Positions 26,421 through 38,528 of a DNA stretch of 64,000 nt are shown here, piece after piece. A program made the position numbers and the translations under genes. The notes beneath the pieces were generated by a model, which was not told the origin of the DNA, did no database searches, and worked only from the letters and a program-made list of their open reading frames with translations. Numbering within the stretch: the first letter of the stretch is position 1; each line of letters starts with the position of its first letter. The stretch comes from Otis tarda. Lineage: Eukaryota > Chordata > Aves > Otidiformes > Otididae. Where the stretch lies: contig CM048591.1 in NCBI GenBank assembly GCA_026413225.1, positions 46,769,803 through 46,833,802 on the forward strand, written 5' to 3'.

Positions 26421-29400
26421 AATAAACTCATTGTAAGAAACACTAATCTAGCTAAATATTTGTAGTTACTGTTTTTTAATGTAGAGAATATATTGTTATA
26501 TGGAGGTGAAATCATGTTCAACTTTCAGAAAGGTGGAGGGCGTCAAGGGCATTATGCTACAGTACATGGCAAATGTTTCATGCAGCAAATCCCAGTAATT
26601 TCTAAAAGCTGACTTAAACAAATAAACAAATAAAGGTAAATTAAGTTTTACAACAGTCTGCAGGACCTGAAATAACCTATAAACCTTTTCAACCCAAATC
26701 GGATGTAGATATGTTCTTATTTGTCCTAAAGCAAGAAAAACACCATGCTCAAAGAGGCTGCATTAATCAGTTAAAATCATCCATGTCACAAAAATCTAAG
26801 TGCTACAAAGTAAGACAAGTACACTGACAGCTTAGTACTGTTTGCTAGCTTTACGTGGCAAGGCTGTAATTATTTCATTTATTTATTTATTAAGAAAAAC
26901 AGCTATTGGTTGTTAACTAATATAAATATACATTACTACATTTTTGTACTTCTACAGTCTTCATAAATATATAATATAGTATATAAGATATATAAAATAT
27001 GTATTCTTTACAGCAAACAAAAATGTATGGTTGATGAGCTGTACCTACAAATAGCTTTAAAAAACAATATTATATGTATATGTATTACATATATATGTAT
27101 TTGTTGTCAGAATCTTGAAAAATAGGCTAACCAGTCTTTAAATGCTGCTTTTGTTATCCTGAGTAGAAAAGTTTGTTGGCTTTTTTTTACCTTTTAAGTA
27201 ATGTTATAACTACTTATGCTGTCAGTTGTTAATCACATTTTAATTCAAATGCATCAATTCATGATGCATTTCACAGCATCTCAGCTAAAATTTTTAGGTC
27301 ATTTAAAAAAATGTGGCAACTTAATTCTAAATACGGACAGGATACGAACAGAAAGTAGCCTGATTCAGGTCTGTCTGGATCACAATGGGTAAAGTTTAGT
27401 ATCTGTTGCATCCTTCCAAGGCCACATAGGCTGACAGCATAAAACAAAATTGTCTGAATCGAAGAAATCCCTGGTCCCACAGAATCCTATCAGTCCCCTA
27501 TCGGCTAAAGTAATGCCTGGGAAGCCACCATCTGTCAGAAGCTGAAGTCGTTTCTACATTTCCTTTAGACCTGCCCCTCTGTAAGCCAAATTCTTGATTT
27601 CTGAGCAAATTTCTCACACTTTCTAATTCAGCTACTAAATGGGAAAAGTCTGTTTCCAAATTCTGCAAACTAAAGGGAACAGATTTACCATGTTCAATGA
27701 AAACTAGAATGTGTACATGTTTTCACACTTTCTCCTTAACTACACTTAATCTTTGTACACATAAGAAAATAATTTAAAAAAATTTACCAGCTGAATATCC
27801 AGCAGAAAAAGAGTATTTTATATGTTACTTAAATACATGCCAACTGTAGTTCTGATGACTTAAAAGCTTATTTTGAAAGGTAAAAGCTAGTATCTTAACT
27901 AAATATCAAGACTGGATAATTTGATAACAAAAAATACATGCAGGTACATGCATGGATGTTTTAGCATTACAGCTCTTCATAATGTTGATGGATACAAAAG
28001 GATACTCAAAAATAGTTAAAACTATTAATATATAATACTGAAATATGTTCTTCCTTCAGGAATCTAATATCCAAACAAATATCAGTGACATTTTTTTTTT
28101 CTACGGGGCACGTTTGAACCGTGTTTCCCCACTTTGACTCAGTGAATCAATGACTAATAAATCCCTTCAAATTCTTCTGTATGTTTCTTACATTTTAGAT
28201 CTCTGTCCTGGTTTCTTCCATTTATAGAAAAATATATTTTAACAGGCATTTACAGAAATGTTACTGGAAAATAAACATAATACAAATACAGAACTGTAAG
28301 TGCATGCTCTTTCAGAAAACATCCTAAACAGCAAAGTAGCACCCAAGTTGTACTTAGTATAGAAAATGAGATTTAGCACACACAAATTGGAAGACACTTT
28401 ATATACATAGACTTAGAACTTCGAGCTTAAGTTGCATTTGGTCCACGGAAGCCAGCAGATCTCAGTTTTGGGAAATAACATTCATTCTCTCTCACCAAGT
28501 AAATATTTGTTTTAACACTGTTTTAACTTTGTCAGAAGGCGAAGGTAGAATGGGTATAGAATGTGGGCATAAAGCTTTAGTATATTTTGTAAAGATTCAA
28601 ATTTTTTTTTGACAATACAAGAAGACATTGACTTCTGCTGCCATTGAATTTTTTTTTTAAATTTAGGTTTTTCAAAACTACTGAAAAAGCAAATCAACTT
28701 GAAAAAGCATTAAAAGTATGAGTCAAGTTATTTTGTTTTTTTTTCCTTTCATGCTTACCTTTTTGTTTAATAGTTTTCTTACATTTGATCAAAATTGATG
28801 TGCTTATTTTCTGGGCATGTTTGAGAGATCTCTGTTTCGGTAGTCCCTATGATGAACAAAGCATGATGAACTAGAGAAAGAGACACATCTTAAAAATAAT
28901 TAATTATTGCATACATTCTGGTTTTACTCTCATAAGGTGATAGTTCAGTGCATACCTATTTGATACACACACTGGATATTTTTTGAGAGATTTCTGCATC
29001 TATGCACTTTATTTGAAAACGTGACAGGACCTACAGGCTGATCTGAAAAGCCAAAATAGAAAGCTTGTAACCAACAAGATGGCATTCTATATAAGCTTTT
29101 AGTGAATAAATTATTAACAGGAAACTGAACCTCAGAAGTTACTGTTTTTTAAGCAACATAAAACTTGTGTTTTATTAATTGTTAATGAAACATGGTCCTT
29201 TTCCTCTCTTCCTCACAAACTCTTTCTCACAGAGAGATGTCTTTACACTGCACAATGCTGCATCTGCTCTGTAATGTATACAGATAGAAAGGCAGAGAAG
29301 GGGCTTGACAGCAAATGGGAACCAGGCTGTACATATCCTCACACAAAAGACAAATCAACTTTTATTTAAATTAGTTTCAAACTTGGATTTGTGTGAACTA

Positions 29401-30049
29401 TATTAATATACGAATTTAGTTTGGATAAGAGTATGCAGCAACACTCAACCTGTTCAGTGGCTGTATGAAAGGGGCAGGTTTCACTCTCTTTCCCAGCGAA
29501 CAATTGTTTGTGGCAACGAGGTATTGTTGGTATGTGTGAACAGTTACTTTAGTAGAAAATAAAAAAATAGAATGAGCATATGTGGAAAAACATCTTTCTT
29601 TCACGGGAATATTTATTATAAGACATTTGAATTCTATAGAACAGAAAAGTCTGAAGAAGACTCTATTCATTGGGACTGATGATGTTGAATAGATGTTTCA
29701 TCAGCTCAGTAAAGACTTCGTAAATCAGCACAGCAATTGATTTGCAGAAGCCTGCTAAAGCTAGTGATGCTGACTGGCTATTAGGCAGTATCAGTATAGC
29801 TGTCTTCATAATATGCTTCCAAGTTCAGAGACAAACACCATTCAGACAAGAGCTTCTGGGCCATTCTTTCCAGACCTGCAAAAGACTACATATCCTGTTG
29901 GCTATACCTAACTATCAGTGGATAGGGATATAGATGAAAGTTAGGATACTTAAAACAGCACTAGCCTGAATATTTTCCACAGATTGTAAGAGAGAACATG
30001 GTGGGATAGAGGAGTGGAGGGATTGAGGGACCAGAGATGGACACACCTT
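26421..30049. other. AT-rich unique DNA, no gene seen
   Basis: Holds AT dinucleotide-rich tracts near 26.96-27.10 kb (runs of TATA and ATGTATAT) and A/T homopolymers. No transposon end, exon or RNA gene is recognised. Confidence 0.6.
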
Positions 30050-30720
30050 TTATTTAGCTATCTTGTGTTATTTTCTTTTCTGTGAGCTTGTCCAGTTTCT
30101 CCTTGATCTCATAGGAACTCCCAGTCCTTGCAGAATAGAAGGTTTGTCTCTTGTTTGATGCTGAAATTTTATTCAACTCGTAGTCCTTTATTATACTCTT
30201 CAGAACTTGTTCTGCAGAGTACTACCTACACTACAGCTCCTCTCCCTGTATTTATACATCCTAACATAGTATCTGTCCTTCCTGAGGTGTGGTTCTTTCT
30301 TTTGACCAATTCTCCAATTTGTCCAAGCCATTTTAAACTCTAATGTTGTCCTCCAACGGTTTGCATCTTCTTCCACATTACTAACTTTTGCAAACCTGTT
30401 AGATATGCCTCTATTTCATGTTCTATTTCAGTAGTAGAAAACCATGAGTATTTCTGGACTTTTTGAGCCATCAAGTTTGCACTCACCTTAACAGTTCTTT
30501 CATCTAGACCCAGTTTCTATAGCTTGCTTATAAGAATGTAATCTTAAAAGAATATTAAATATCTACTGCTTCTCTTCTTTCTAAATGGTTACTTTCCACA
30601 CTTATCTCCAAGGATAATGCCTTGGAAGGAAAATAAACTGATTTGATACAATTTGTTCATCACATATCCATGCTAATTTGTTACTATTCCTCTGGTTAGT
30701 TTATAAATAGTTCAGTAATA
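30050..30720 (-). mobile_element. Old CR1-type LINE remnant, RT region
   Basis: Read on the minus strand, this stretch keeps the nucleotide landmarks of an old CR1 RT region. On the + strand these are CATATCCATGCTAATTTGTT near 30.66 kb, CTACTGCTTCTCTTCTTTC near 30.56 kb, TTTCTATAGCTTGCTTATA near 30.52 kb, and TTTGCATCTTCTTCCACAT near 30.36 kb. No usable reading frame remains and both ends are vague. It resembles the older CR1 at 37.7-39.8 kb far more than the young copies. Confidence 0.6.
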
Positions 30721-32127
30721 CATTTGCCCTTCTCCAGCTTCAGTGATGAAAGAGATAAGGTGTGAAATTGAAGCAGACTTTGGGAGTTTAAATTTAAATA
30801 CATATGTTGAAAAGTTACCTTGCACACTGGGAAAAAAAAATTGCAGATTGCCACAAGCAAACATGATGCAACATCCAAAAAAGGATAATCACAAAGCATA
30901 CAAATAAAAGCAATCTTCACCTACAGAGGCCAATGTTCCTTTACTTTACAGTCAATGGAAATATAAAAATATTTTTAAAACAGAATCTAATTTAGCCCTT
31001 GAGAATCACTGTCCAGAATAGCTTTCTTCCTTCATTGACTAGTGAGGAAAAACCTAGGCAGCTTTAGCTTCTGAATGCTGAAGTTCACGTAAGTTTATTT
31101 GCTACTTTTGCACCAATGAAGCAATGTGCATTTCAGTTAACTGGAAATTAAAACCATAAAAATATCTAATTTCCCTCATTATTTCCTATTCCTTCCCCAC
31201 TAACAGTCATGATCAGCGGAGACTAGGTCTTAGACCAGTCCTGATTCACCATTCCTTCATGAAATCGAAGTTCTCACATAAGAAAATGGATTTAGGGACC
31301 TATGAAGTGGGACCAGATGACCCAAGCACAAAATTCTAAACTTTTATGTAGCCTTTTGGCATATCATTTCCTGTTAAGTCTTGAAATGAAAAATAATCTG
31401 ATTTGAGATTATGCTGATGTAAGATTTTTTCCAATTTTCTTTTTCTAAGGTTTGGATTTGCCTCAGACAGCAATACCCTGGGAACACCTATGCCAAACTT
31501 CAGTTTGTTAAGTCTCATTGTATTCTAAAGCTTTGCTCACCTTTAATGGATTTATTCAGAAATCATAAAAAGTAATTGAGATTACATTAATCTTTTGAAA
31601 GTTGGAGACAAGACCCCAGAATTAAGCAAATAAAAATCTGTCTTCAATCTGGAAAGTACCAACACTTTCCTCTTTTTATAATGTAGCCACAGTTCTCAGT
31701 AGACTGCTGATTAAAAAAAAACTGAAAAAACAAACCTCTTAGTGTATGAGCAACTTCATGTTTGAAATACTTAAGAATCTCAAGAAACAGCCAAATAAAA
31801 ATGTTCATAGTATGGTGACTGAAAAATTATGATTCTCCAGGTGCACTTTTAACAGACATACAACTCTTTAAAATCAAGGAAAGATTATTACTACTGGATG
31901 TAATTGCATTGCAACTGAATTAGAACACAAATTTCAATCCTTTCTATTAATAAATCAATATTTTTTAAAACTTAAACACATACGACATTTAAGAATAGAA
32001 AGGCTGGAAAATAAGCATTTTAAAATTAACAGGGACAAACTAGCAGAGAAAGAACTCAAAGCATCAGTAAGTCCAGGAAATAAGTTAAAGACGTGAATGT
32101 CATAGACATAGCAAGTATACCTGAAAT
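30721..32127. other. AT-rich unique DNA, no gene seen
   Basis: No coding or repeat signature that I can support. It ends at the truncated end of the LTR fragment at 32.13 kb. Confidence 0.6.
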
Positions 32128-32466
32128 AAGGTGTCTTCAATTCTTGCAGCCAGGCTGGGCCAAATCGGGCCCAGACAGCCACCTAGAGGGAGGCCAGAGG
32201 GTGAGGGCCACAAGGCTCACAACGCTCATGTCTCCTACTCTCTGCCCCCAGCTTCTGCTTCTTCACTTCTTTTCCTTTTTTTCCCCCCTTCTTAAATATG
32301 TTGTCATAGAGATGTTATCACTGAGCATTCTGTTACCAATTGGCTTAGCCCTGGCCAGTGTTGGGTCCACCCTAGACCCGGCCAAGTCCAGCAGGCAAAG
32401 GAGAAATTTCTAGCAGCTTTTTAGAGAAGCTTCCACCTTAGCCCACACAACTAAACAAATCCAACA
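32128..32466 (-). mobile_element. Truncated endogenous retrovirus LTR, family A, 5' part only
   Basis: On the minus strand this matches, in order, the first ~330 bp of the solo LTR at 39.77 kb. Shared landmarks are GTGTGGGCTAAGGTGG, AGCTGCTAGAA, TTGGCCGGGTCTAGGG, GCTAAGCCAATTGGTAACAG, and the TATA-like TATTTAAG (32291-32298 on the + strand). These are followed by the CCTCACCCTCTGGCCTCC stretch. The right end (minus-strand 5' end) reaches a TGTTGG terminus at about 32466, but the rest of the LTR beyond the transcribed leader is missing on the left. It is a remnant with no coding content. Confidence 0.85.
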
Positions 32467-32879
32467 CACACAAAGTACTCAAAGTGAGGCCACACTAAAG
32501 CTAAATACAGCAGGATAATCACCTCTTTTGACTGGCTTGTTAAAAGCCTTAAATGATAGCTTGAAATGGAATCACCATTCTCACAGAGCTGGGTAAAGCC
32601 CATGCCAAGTTTTTAGTTTACTTAAGTTCAACACAAGTAGAAATTGGAATGTGATGTGGCACAGTAATTTCTGCAGTCCACTCCAACAATCTGTCTTTTC
32701 CTTTAGAAGCACAAGTGGAAAAAAATAAAAATAAGTGCTCTAAATAATAGAGCAAAGTATCTCGTAAATTTTTTACACTGTGAGCTACTGCATTTGGGTT
32801 ATCTAACTTGACAGGTGTAGAAAACACAAGAGCTGCGAAACCAATTAGACAGGTTGTCAAAAATCATTGATGCTTGATT
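32467..32879. other. Short unique spacer, nothing recognised
   Basis: Lies between the LTR fragment and a CR1. No gene or repeat signature is seen. Confidence 0.6.
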
Positions 32880-33303
32880 TCTATAGAACAAATGTCTGCA
32901 TGTTGTCTACCCAGACTTTAGTAAAACCTTTCATGTTGGTTCCCACAGCATTCTCCTGGAGAAACTGGCTGCTTATGGCTTGGACAAGCATACTCTTAGC
33001 TGGCTAAAAAACTGGCTGAATGGTCGAGCCCAATGAGTTGTGCTGAATGGAGTTAAATCCAGTTGGCAATTGGTCACAAGTAGTATTCCCCAGGACTCAG
33101 TACTGGGGCCAGTTTGGTTTAATATCTTGTATCAAGGATCTGGATAAGGGGATTGAGAGCACCCTCCGTAAGTTTGCAGATGACAGACACCAAGTTGAGT
33201 GGGAGTGTTGATCTGCTGGAGGAAAGCTCTATGGAGGGACCTGGAGAGACTGGATGGATCAGCTGAGGCCAACTGTATGAGGTCAAACAAGACCAAGTGC
33301 CTA
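32880..33303 (+). mobile_element. CR1 LINE, upstream part (split by an LTR)
   Basis: Begins in the RT palm with a YPDFSKTF-like stretch (near 32909), then ILLEKLAAYGLD and W-L-NGRA-type segments, and reaches the catalytic block FADD at 33173-33184. A 4-bp AGAC duplication directly after this block (33185-33188) throws the frame. The element continues to GACCAAGTGCC at 33301, where an LTR interrupts it, and resumes at about 34399. It is a different CR1 subfamily from the 18-kb copy, judged by its 3' tail. Not functional. Confidence 0.9.
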
Positions 33304-33331
33304 TGTTGGGTTTGTGCAGGAGGTGGGAGGT

Positions 33332-33359
33332 GCTGCTACAGTGGCGCTGCTACAGTGGC
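33332..33359. repeat. Perfect 14-bp tandem duplication in LTR U3
   Basis: GCTGCTACAGTGGC occurs twice without mismatch at 33332-33345 and 33346-33359, inside the U3 part of the LTR and about 120 bp upstream of its TATA-like box. The corresponding place in the 39.77-kb LTR has no such duplication. Confidence 0.93.
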
Positions 33360-34221
33360 TTCTGTGAGAAGCTGCTAGAAGTTTCCACTTTTTCCAGTGG
33401 ACCCAGCTGGGTCCAGGGTGGACCTGCGGCTGGCTGAGGCTGAGCCAGTTGGTGACGGTCATAATGTCTCTGTGATAACATATTTAAGAAGGGGAAAAAT
33501 AAAGCAGAGGCATAGGCAGAGAGGTGGAGGCATGAGCCTTGTTGCCTTGAGGGCCTCACTCTCTGGTCTCCTGCCAGGCAGCTGTCTGGGCCTGGCCCAG
33601 CCCAGCCTGACCAAGAGAACAGAAGAGAGAAGATGTGAAGAGAACCTGAAAGGCATCTACCTGAGCCTGATTATGAATAATTTCTTGTAAGAGGAACAGC
33701 TGCAGATGCCAAGGTCAGTGAAGAAGGAGAGGGAGGAAGAAAGTTGCTCGTGACAAGATTCCCCTGTAGCCCATAATGCAGCCCATGGTAGAAGCAGGCT
33801 GTACCCCTGCAGCCCAAGGAGGTCCACGGAGGAGCAGAGATCCACCTGCAGCCCATGGAGCTTCAGGCATCCAGCTACACCAGAGCAGCTGGATGCCTGA
33901 AGTAGGCTGTGGCTCATGGAGGGCCTGCACTGGGGCAGCTAGTTCCTGAGGGACTCCACCTCATGCAAAAATGACCTGGGCCAGAGCAGTTCATGAAGGA
34001 CTGTAGCCCATGGGAGGGACCCCACACTGGAGCAGAGGAAGAACGAGAGGAGTTCTTCCTCTGATGAGGAAGAATATGATGAGCTGACCACAACCCTCAT
34101 TCCCTATTCCCCCAGTGCTGCTTGGAGGGAGAAGGTGGAAATAGTCCAAAATGCAGTTAAGCTCGGGAAGAGGGGAGGGATTGGGGGGAAGGTGTTCTTA
34201 AGATTTTAAGATCTTATTGTT

Positions 34222-34227
34222 AATAAA
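34222..34227 (+). promoter_or_regulatory. Polyadenylation signal of the 33.3-kb LTR
   Basis: AATAAA within TTAATAAATTGAATTAG, at the same relative position as AATAAA in the related 39.77-kb LTR. This fixes the strand of the element. Confidence 0.8.
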
Positions 34228-34398
34228 TTGAATTAGTTTTCCCCACGTTGAATCTGTAATGGTAACTTCAATGATCTCTCCTTGTCCTTATCTCAGACCT
34301 CGAAACTTTTGTTATCTTTCCCCCATTCGCTCAGAGGGTGGGGAGAGTGAGTGAGTGACTACACAGAGCTTAGTCCCAAGCAGGGCTAAACTACTACA

Positions 34399-35160
34399 TT
34401 GACAGGTCCTACACTTGCATCACAACAACCGCATGCAATGCTACAGGCTTGGGGAAGAGTGGCTGAAAAGCTGCCTGCACAAAAGGACCTAGGGTTATTG
34501 GCTGATAGCTGACTGAATATGAGCCAGCAGTGTTCCCAGGTGGCTACAAGGGACAATAGCATCCTGGCTTGTATGAGAAAGAGTGTGGCTAACAAGACTA
34601 GAAAAGAGATTGTCCTCCTGTACTTGGCACTGATGAGGCCACACCTTGAAAATTGTGTTCAGTTTTTGGCCTCTCACTACAAGAAAGACATTGAGGTACT
34701 TGAGCATGTTCAAAGAAGAGCAACAAAGCTGGTGAAGAGTCTGTAGCACAAGCCTTATCAGGGGCAGCTGAAGGAATTAAAGTTGTTTAGTCTGGAGAGA
34801 AGGAGGCTCGAGGAGACCTTATTACTCTCTACAAATACTTGAGCGGAGATTGTTCGAGGTGGATGTTGGTCTCTTCTCCCAAGTAATACATGATATGACG
34901 AGAGGAAATGGCCTTAAGTTGCAGCAAGGAAGGTTTAGACTGGATATTAGGAAATAATGTCTTCACCGAAAGGATTGTCAAGAAGTGGAACAGGATGCCC
35001 AGGGAGATGGAGGAGTCACCATCCCTGCAGATATTTAAAAGATGTGTAGATGTGGAGCTTAGGGACGTGGTTTAGTGGTGGACTTCCTAGTGCTAGGTTA
35101 ACACTTGGACTTGATGATCTTAAAGATCTTTTCCAACCTAAACGATACTATGATTCTAAA
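34399..35160 (+). mobile_element. CR1 LINE, downstream part (split by an LTR)
   Basis: Continues the CR1 that was interrupted at 33303. It covers the [37 protein letters not shown] and VQRRATKL segments of ORF2 (34.49-34.74 kb), then a degraded C-terminal region. The 3' UTR reads GTGCTAGGTTAACACTTGG, then GGACTTGATGATCTTAAAG, ending at CTATGATTCTA near 35150. This GCTAGGTTAA tail separates it from the GGACTAGATGACC subfamily of the 8-, 14- and 20-kb copies. Stops and frameshifts are frequent. Confidence 0.92.
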
Positions 35161-35355
35161 TAATGACAAAAAACTGTATACATTTTTCTGAACTACCTTG
35201 CAAGACACTGAGTAAAGTAGTTAGAAACAAAATAGAAGCAAGGCCATTTTAATGATACAGATAAACAAGAATGAGGAAGAGGTGCACATGTTAGAATACC
35301 ATCTTCTCTGTAAGCTCCAGGAAAAGCCATCCAGTATCAAAGATCTGTTAAGAAC

Positions 35356-36424
35356 TGTGGTGAGTTGACCTTGGCTGGCCACCAGTTGCCCACCAAGCTG
35401 CTCTATTACTCCCCTTCCTCAACTGGGCAGAGAAGAGAAAATATGAAAGGCTCATGGGTTGAGATAAAGACAGGGAGATCACTCAGGCTTGGGGAAATTA
35501 ATTTAAATTATTGCCAATCAAATCAGAGTGGGATAATGAGAAGTAAGAACAAATATTAAAACACCTTCCCCCACCTCTCCCTTCTTCTCAGGTTCAGTTT
35601 CACTCCCAAATTTTCTACCACCTCCCCACAAGTAGCACAGGCAGATGGAGAATGGCAGTTGTGGTCAGCTTATAATACCTGGGGACTGTTACTCCTTCCT
35701 CCTTTTGCCCTTCTCCTGCTCTAACCTATGTTAGTCCTACCTACGGGACCCAGTCCTTCACAGACTTCTCCAGCATAATTCCTTCCCATGGGCTGTGGTT
35801 CTCCAGCACGGGTCCTTTCCACAGAGTGTAGTCCTTCAGGAATGGACTGTTACAGCATTAGTCCCCCACAGGGCCACAGTGTCTGCCAGAAAACTTGATC
35901 CAGTGTGGGCTTCTCTTCACAGGGTCACAGGTCCTGCCAGGAGACTCCTCCAGTGCAAAATCTCCACAGAGTCACAATCTCATTTGAGTCACGTCCACCC
36001 CACTTCTAATGTGGGGTCCTCCATGGGCTGCAGGTGGATGTCTGCTCCAACACAGACTTCCATGGGTCACAAGGGGACAGTTTGCCTCACCATAGTTATC
36101 ACAACAGGCTGCAGGAGAACCTCTGTTCTGGCACCTGGACTACTTCCTCCCTCTCCTTCCTCACTAACTTTGGTGTCTGCATAGCTGTTTCTCTCATATA
36201 TTCTCACTCCTCTCTCCCAGATGCTGTTGCACGATGTGATTTTTACCCTGTCTTAAATATGTTATTGCCATTGCTGATGGGGTCAGATTTGTCCCGTGGT
36301 AGGTCCATCTTGAAGCCGGCTGAAACTGGCTCTGTCAGATGTGGGGCAGCTTCTGCCATCTTCTGACAGAAGCCATCCCTGTAGCACCCCTACTACCAAA
36401 ACTTTACCACATAAACCCAATACA
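35356..36424 (-). mobile_element. Solo LTR, family A relative, minus strand
   Basis: 1,069 bp, from TGTGGTGAGTTGACC on the left to CCCAATACA on the right, so TG...CA bounded. Imperfect 5-bp target duplications flank it: AGAAC at 35351-35355 and AGGAC at 36425-36429. The TATA-like element is on the minus strand (CTTAAATA at 36252-36259 on the + strand), which sets the orientation. The minus-strand start TGTATTGGGTTTATGTGG resembles that of the 33.3-kb LTR, but the downstream part is diverged. Frames running through it are by-products of LTR composition; no viral gene is attached. Confidence 0.88.
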
Positions 36425-37719
36425 AGGACAACAAACAACATGCTGGGTGTAAACTCAATTCGAGAAGACAGAGTAAGAGGATAAGAGAAGAGGGTGTGAC
36501 TCTTTCTTAGAAAATCTCCAAAAGATTTGTGGCTTGGCTAAGTTTAATATTTTTCAGAAATATTAGGCCACTGAATGGCAAATTTAATTTTTTAGTATCA
36601 GGGATTTTCCTACACAGAAGAGAATATCTCTCTAGCAAGTGTTATGCCCAAAGAAAAGAAGCTTCATTCCTTTTCTTGCTTTTCTTGAGTCTTCAAAGTG
36701 GCTTAGAGAAATTTCTATTGCTAAAAACTATAGTTTGAAAAAACTTATCCACAGATAGACATAATTCTATTTGTCTTTATCTCAGGAAACAATCTCCAAG
36801 GCTGATATAATACAAATTTTGAACTAATTGCTATATTAACAGATCCATCAAATATACTTATTGACCATTTCTCCCTATGTTTATAATTAAAACAATTAAT
36901 TTTATCTTACCTTGTAAAATAAGAAAAGGCCGAAATCGCATACTGTGGAATTGAGGACATTTAGGGCTAAAACTGCATTTAGGATGAAGAAGTCCAGAAA
37001 GTCATGTAGCTTCTTCAGAAAGAAAACGGATAAAGAATGGAAGAGGAAAAACTGCTACAGTTTCCAAATCAAAGCAAAAAAAAAATTGGATGAGTAGCTA
37101 AATGATTTCACTTCTGCCATTTATGAAATATTAAGATTTTGAAATAACCAGCAGAACTTTGTTTGAGGCATTTTCAATCACAAATCTTTCAAGTCAAAAA
37201 TCCTACTGCCTTTCAGAACTAGTCTTTCACAGCTCTTTTACCTGAAAGCTTGATCTCCAGAGTGCAGCTGTTACCTGAGGTTAATACAGAAGACTGCCTA
37301 AGTCAAGCACCACCAGAGCAGGACAGATTTGTAAGAGTAAGTTATCCATGCTGTAACAATTCCAGGCCAAGAATTTAGGGAACTAGTGTGCTTAGTTCTC
37401 CCTACACCAATTATTACTCCCTACTCAATAAGTACTTGCATTTAACATTACAGTCACAGCTACATGGCTTATCTCCTCCCCCAGTGAAATCAGGAATGCA
37501 TCTCCAGTTCTGGCATACATACTAATTTAATTGGGGGAATGTGCAATTCTTGCAAACTTGAAATAAGCCTCTTATTTAGCCCAGTGAAAAGCCTTCTGCT
37601 TCAGTTATTAGTCTTAATTAAATTCAAAGTGGACTTCAGTATCAATAAAGTTGAATGCACACCAGTACTCAGCCAGCCAGAGATTTCTAAATATTATTTA
37701 TTTGCATAAAACATATATT
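36425..37719. other. AT-rich unique DNA, no gene seen
   Basis: No coding or mobile-element signature recognised between the LTR and the old CR1. The boundary with the CR1 on the right is vague. Confidence 0.55.
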
Positions 37720-38528
37720 TGAACAGGGCTAGTCTCCAGGTAATTTCTTCCAATGCTTGATTATACTTAGAGTGAATTTTTTTTCCCCTTACATCTATTT
37801 GGAAACTCTCCTGTTCCAATTTATGACCGTATGCTCAGTAGCATATAGCTCAGTAAAAAGCCAATTCCCAGCTTCTGAGTAACCTCATCATACATACGGG
37901 AAGACAGCTGTTAGGTGCCTATAAGCTTTTCTTTCTGTGGGATAAATAAGCCTAGCTCCCTTGGCTTCTCTTCAGAGGGCACATACTACAATCTTAGACA
38001 ATCCTTTTTGCCCTCCACTGGACTTGCTCCAATTTATCAACATCTTTCTTGTACCTGGGGAGGAAAAAGAGGAAGTATGCATGGCATTCCACATAAACAC
38101 TAATGAGTAAAGAAAAACAATCATGAACCTCAGTTCTACCAGATCCTTTTCACTAGAGCTGCTTCCTAGCCAGCCAGTCCATAACATATGCCATTGCATG
38201 GGTTTAGTCTGTCTCATGCACAAGACTTTGCATTTTCTTTGTTGAATTTCATGATGGTTCTTGTTGACCTGTTTTGGATGCTCAGTGGCTGCCCTGTCTT
38301 TTAGCAAAGAATCTCTCAGTTTGGTGTCATTTGCAGACTTGAAAAGGGTTTATTCCACCTCCTCCTCCAGGTCAGTCATAAATGTATTAATAAAGATAGG
38401 ACACACAGACAGACCCTTGAAGATCTCCAGTTGTAACCAGCCTCCAGCTACAGTACAATGACTTAACAGCTACACTTTGAGCCTTACAATTATCTAGCAG
38501 ACCATTCCAGTGGGGATGATGGGGATCT
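37720..38528 (-). mobile_element. Old CR1 LINE, C-terminal ORF2 part (split)
   Basis: Minus-strand reading gives recognisable but worn CR1 ORF2: HHEIQQRKCKVLCMRQTKP (MKFNxxKCKVLHL-type block), then SSSEKDLVEL, both within about 38130-38260. Further on come the KMLINWSKSSGGQK segment and an NWNR-like block towards 37.8 kb. The part before the KCKVL block keeps the end of the RT catalytic region (CKxANDTKL near 38320-38340). The left end (3' end of the element) is not cleanly defined. It is interrupted on the right by a younger CR1 at 38529 and resumes at 39234. Confidence 0.72.

Larger units (their letters stand above)
33304..34398 (+). mobile_element. Solo LTR, family A, inserted in a CR1
   Basis: An endogenous-retrovirus LTR of 1,095 bp, running from TGTTGGG to CTACTACA. 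It carries a TATA-like TATTTAAG (33481-33488) and an AATAAA (34222-34227), so it reads on the + strand. The same order of blocks is seen in the LTR at 39.77 kb: GCTGCTAGAAG, CTGAGCCAGTTGGT, then TATA. These are followed by AGGTCAGTGAAGAAGGAG, then AATAAA and GAGGGTGGGGAGAGTGAG. CR1 sequence continues on both sides. The expected 5-bp target duplication is not clean, so the exact ends may be off by a few bases. No gag, pol or env adjoins it: a solo LTR left by recombination. Confidence 0.9.

Noticed and set aside
26960-27110. Possible origin or promoter from TATA-rich tracts
   Set aside because: Simple AT dinucleotide-rich DNA; no adjoining gene, LTR or other signal.
28081-28145. Possible tRNA-like segment (GTTTGAACCGTG region)
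   Set aside because: A stretch resembling a T-loop is present, but no matching acceptor, D or anticodon arms can be paired around it.
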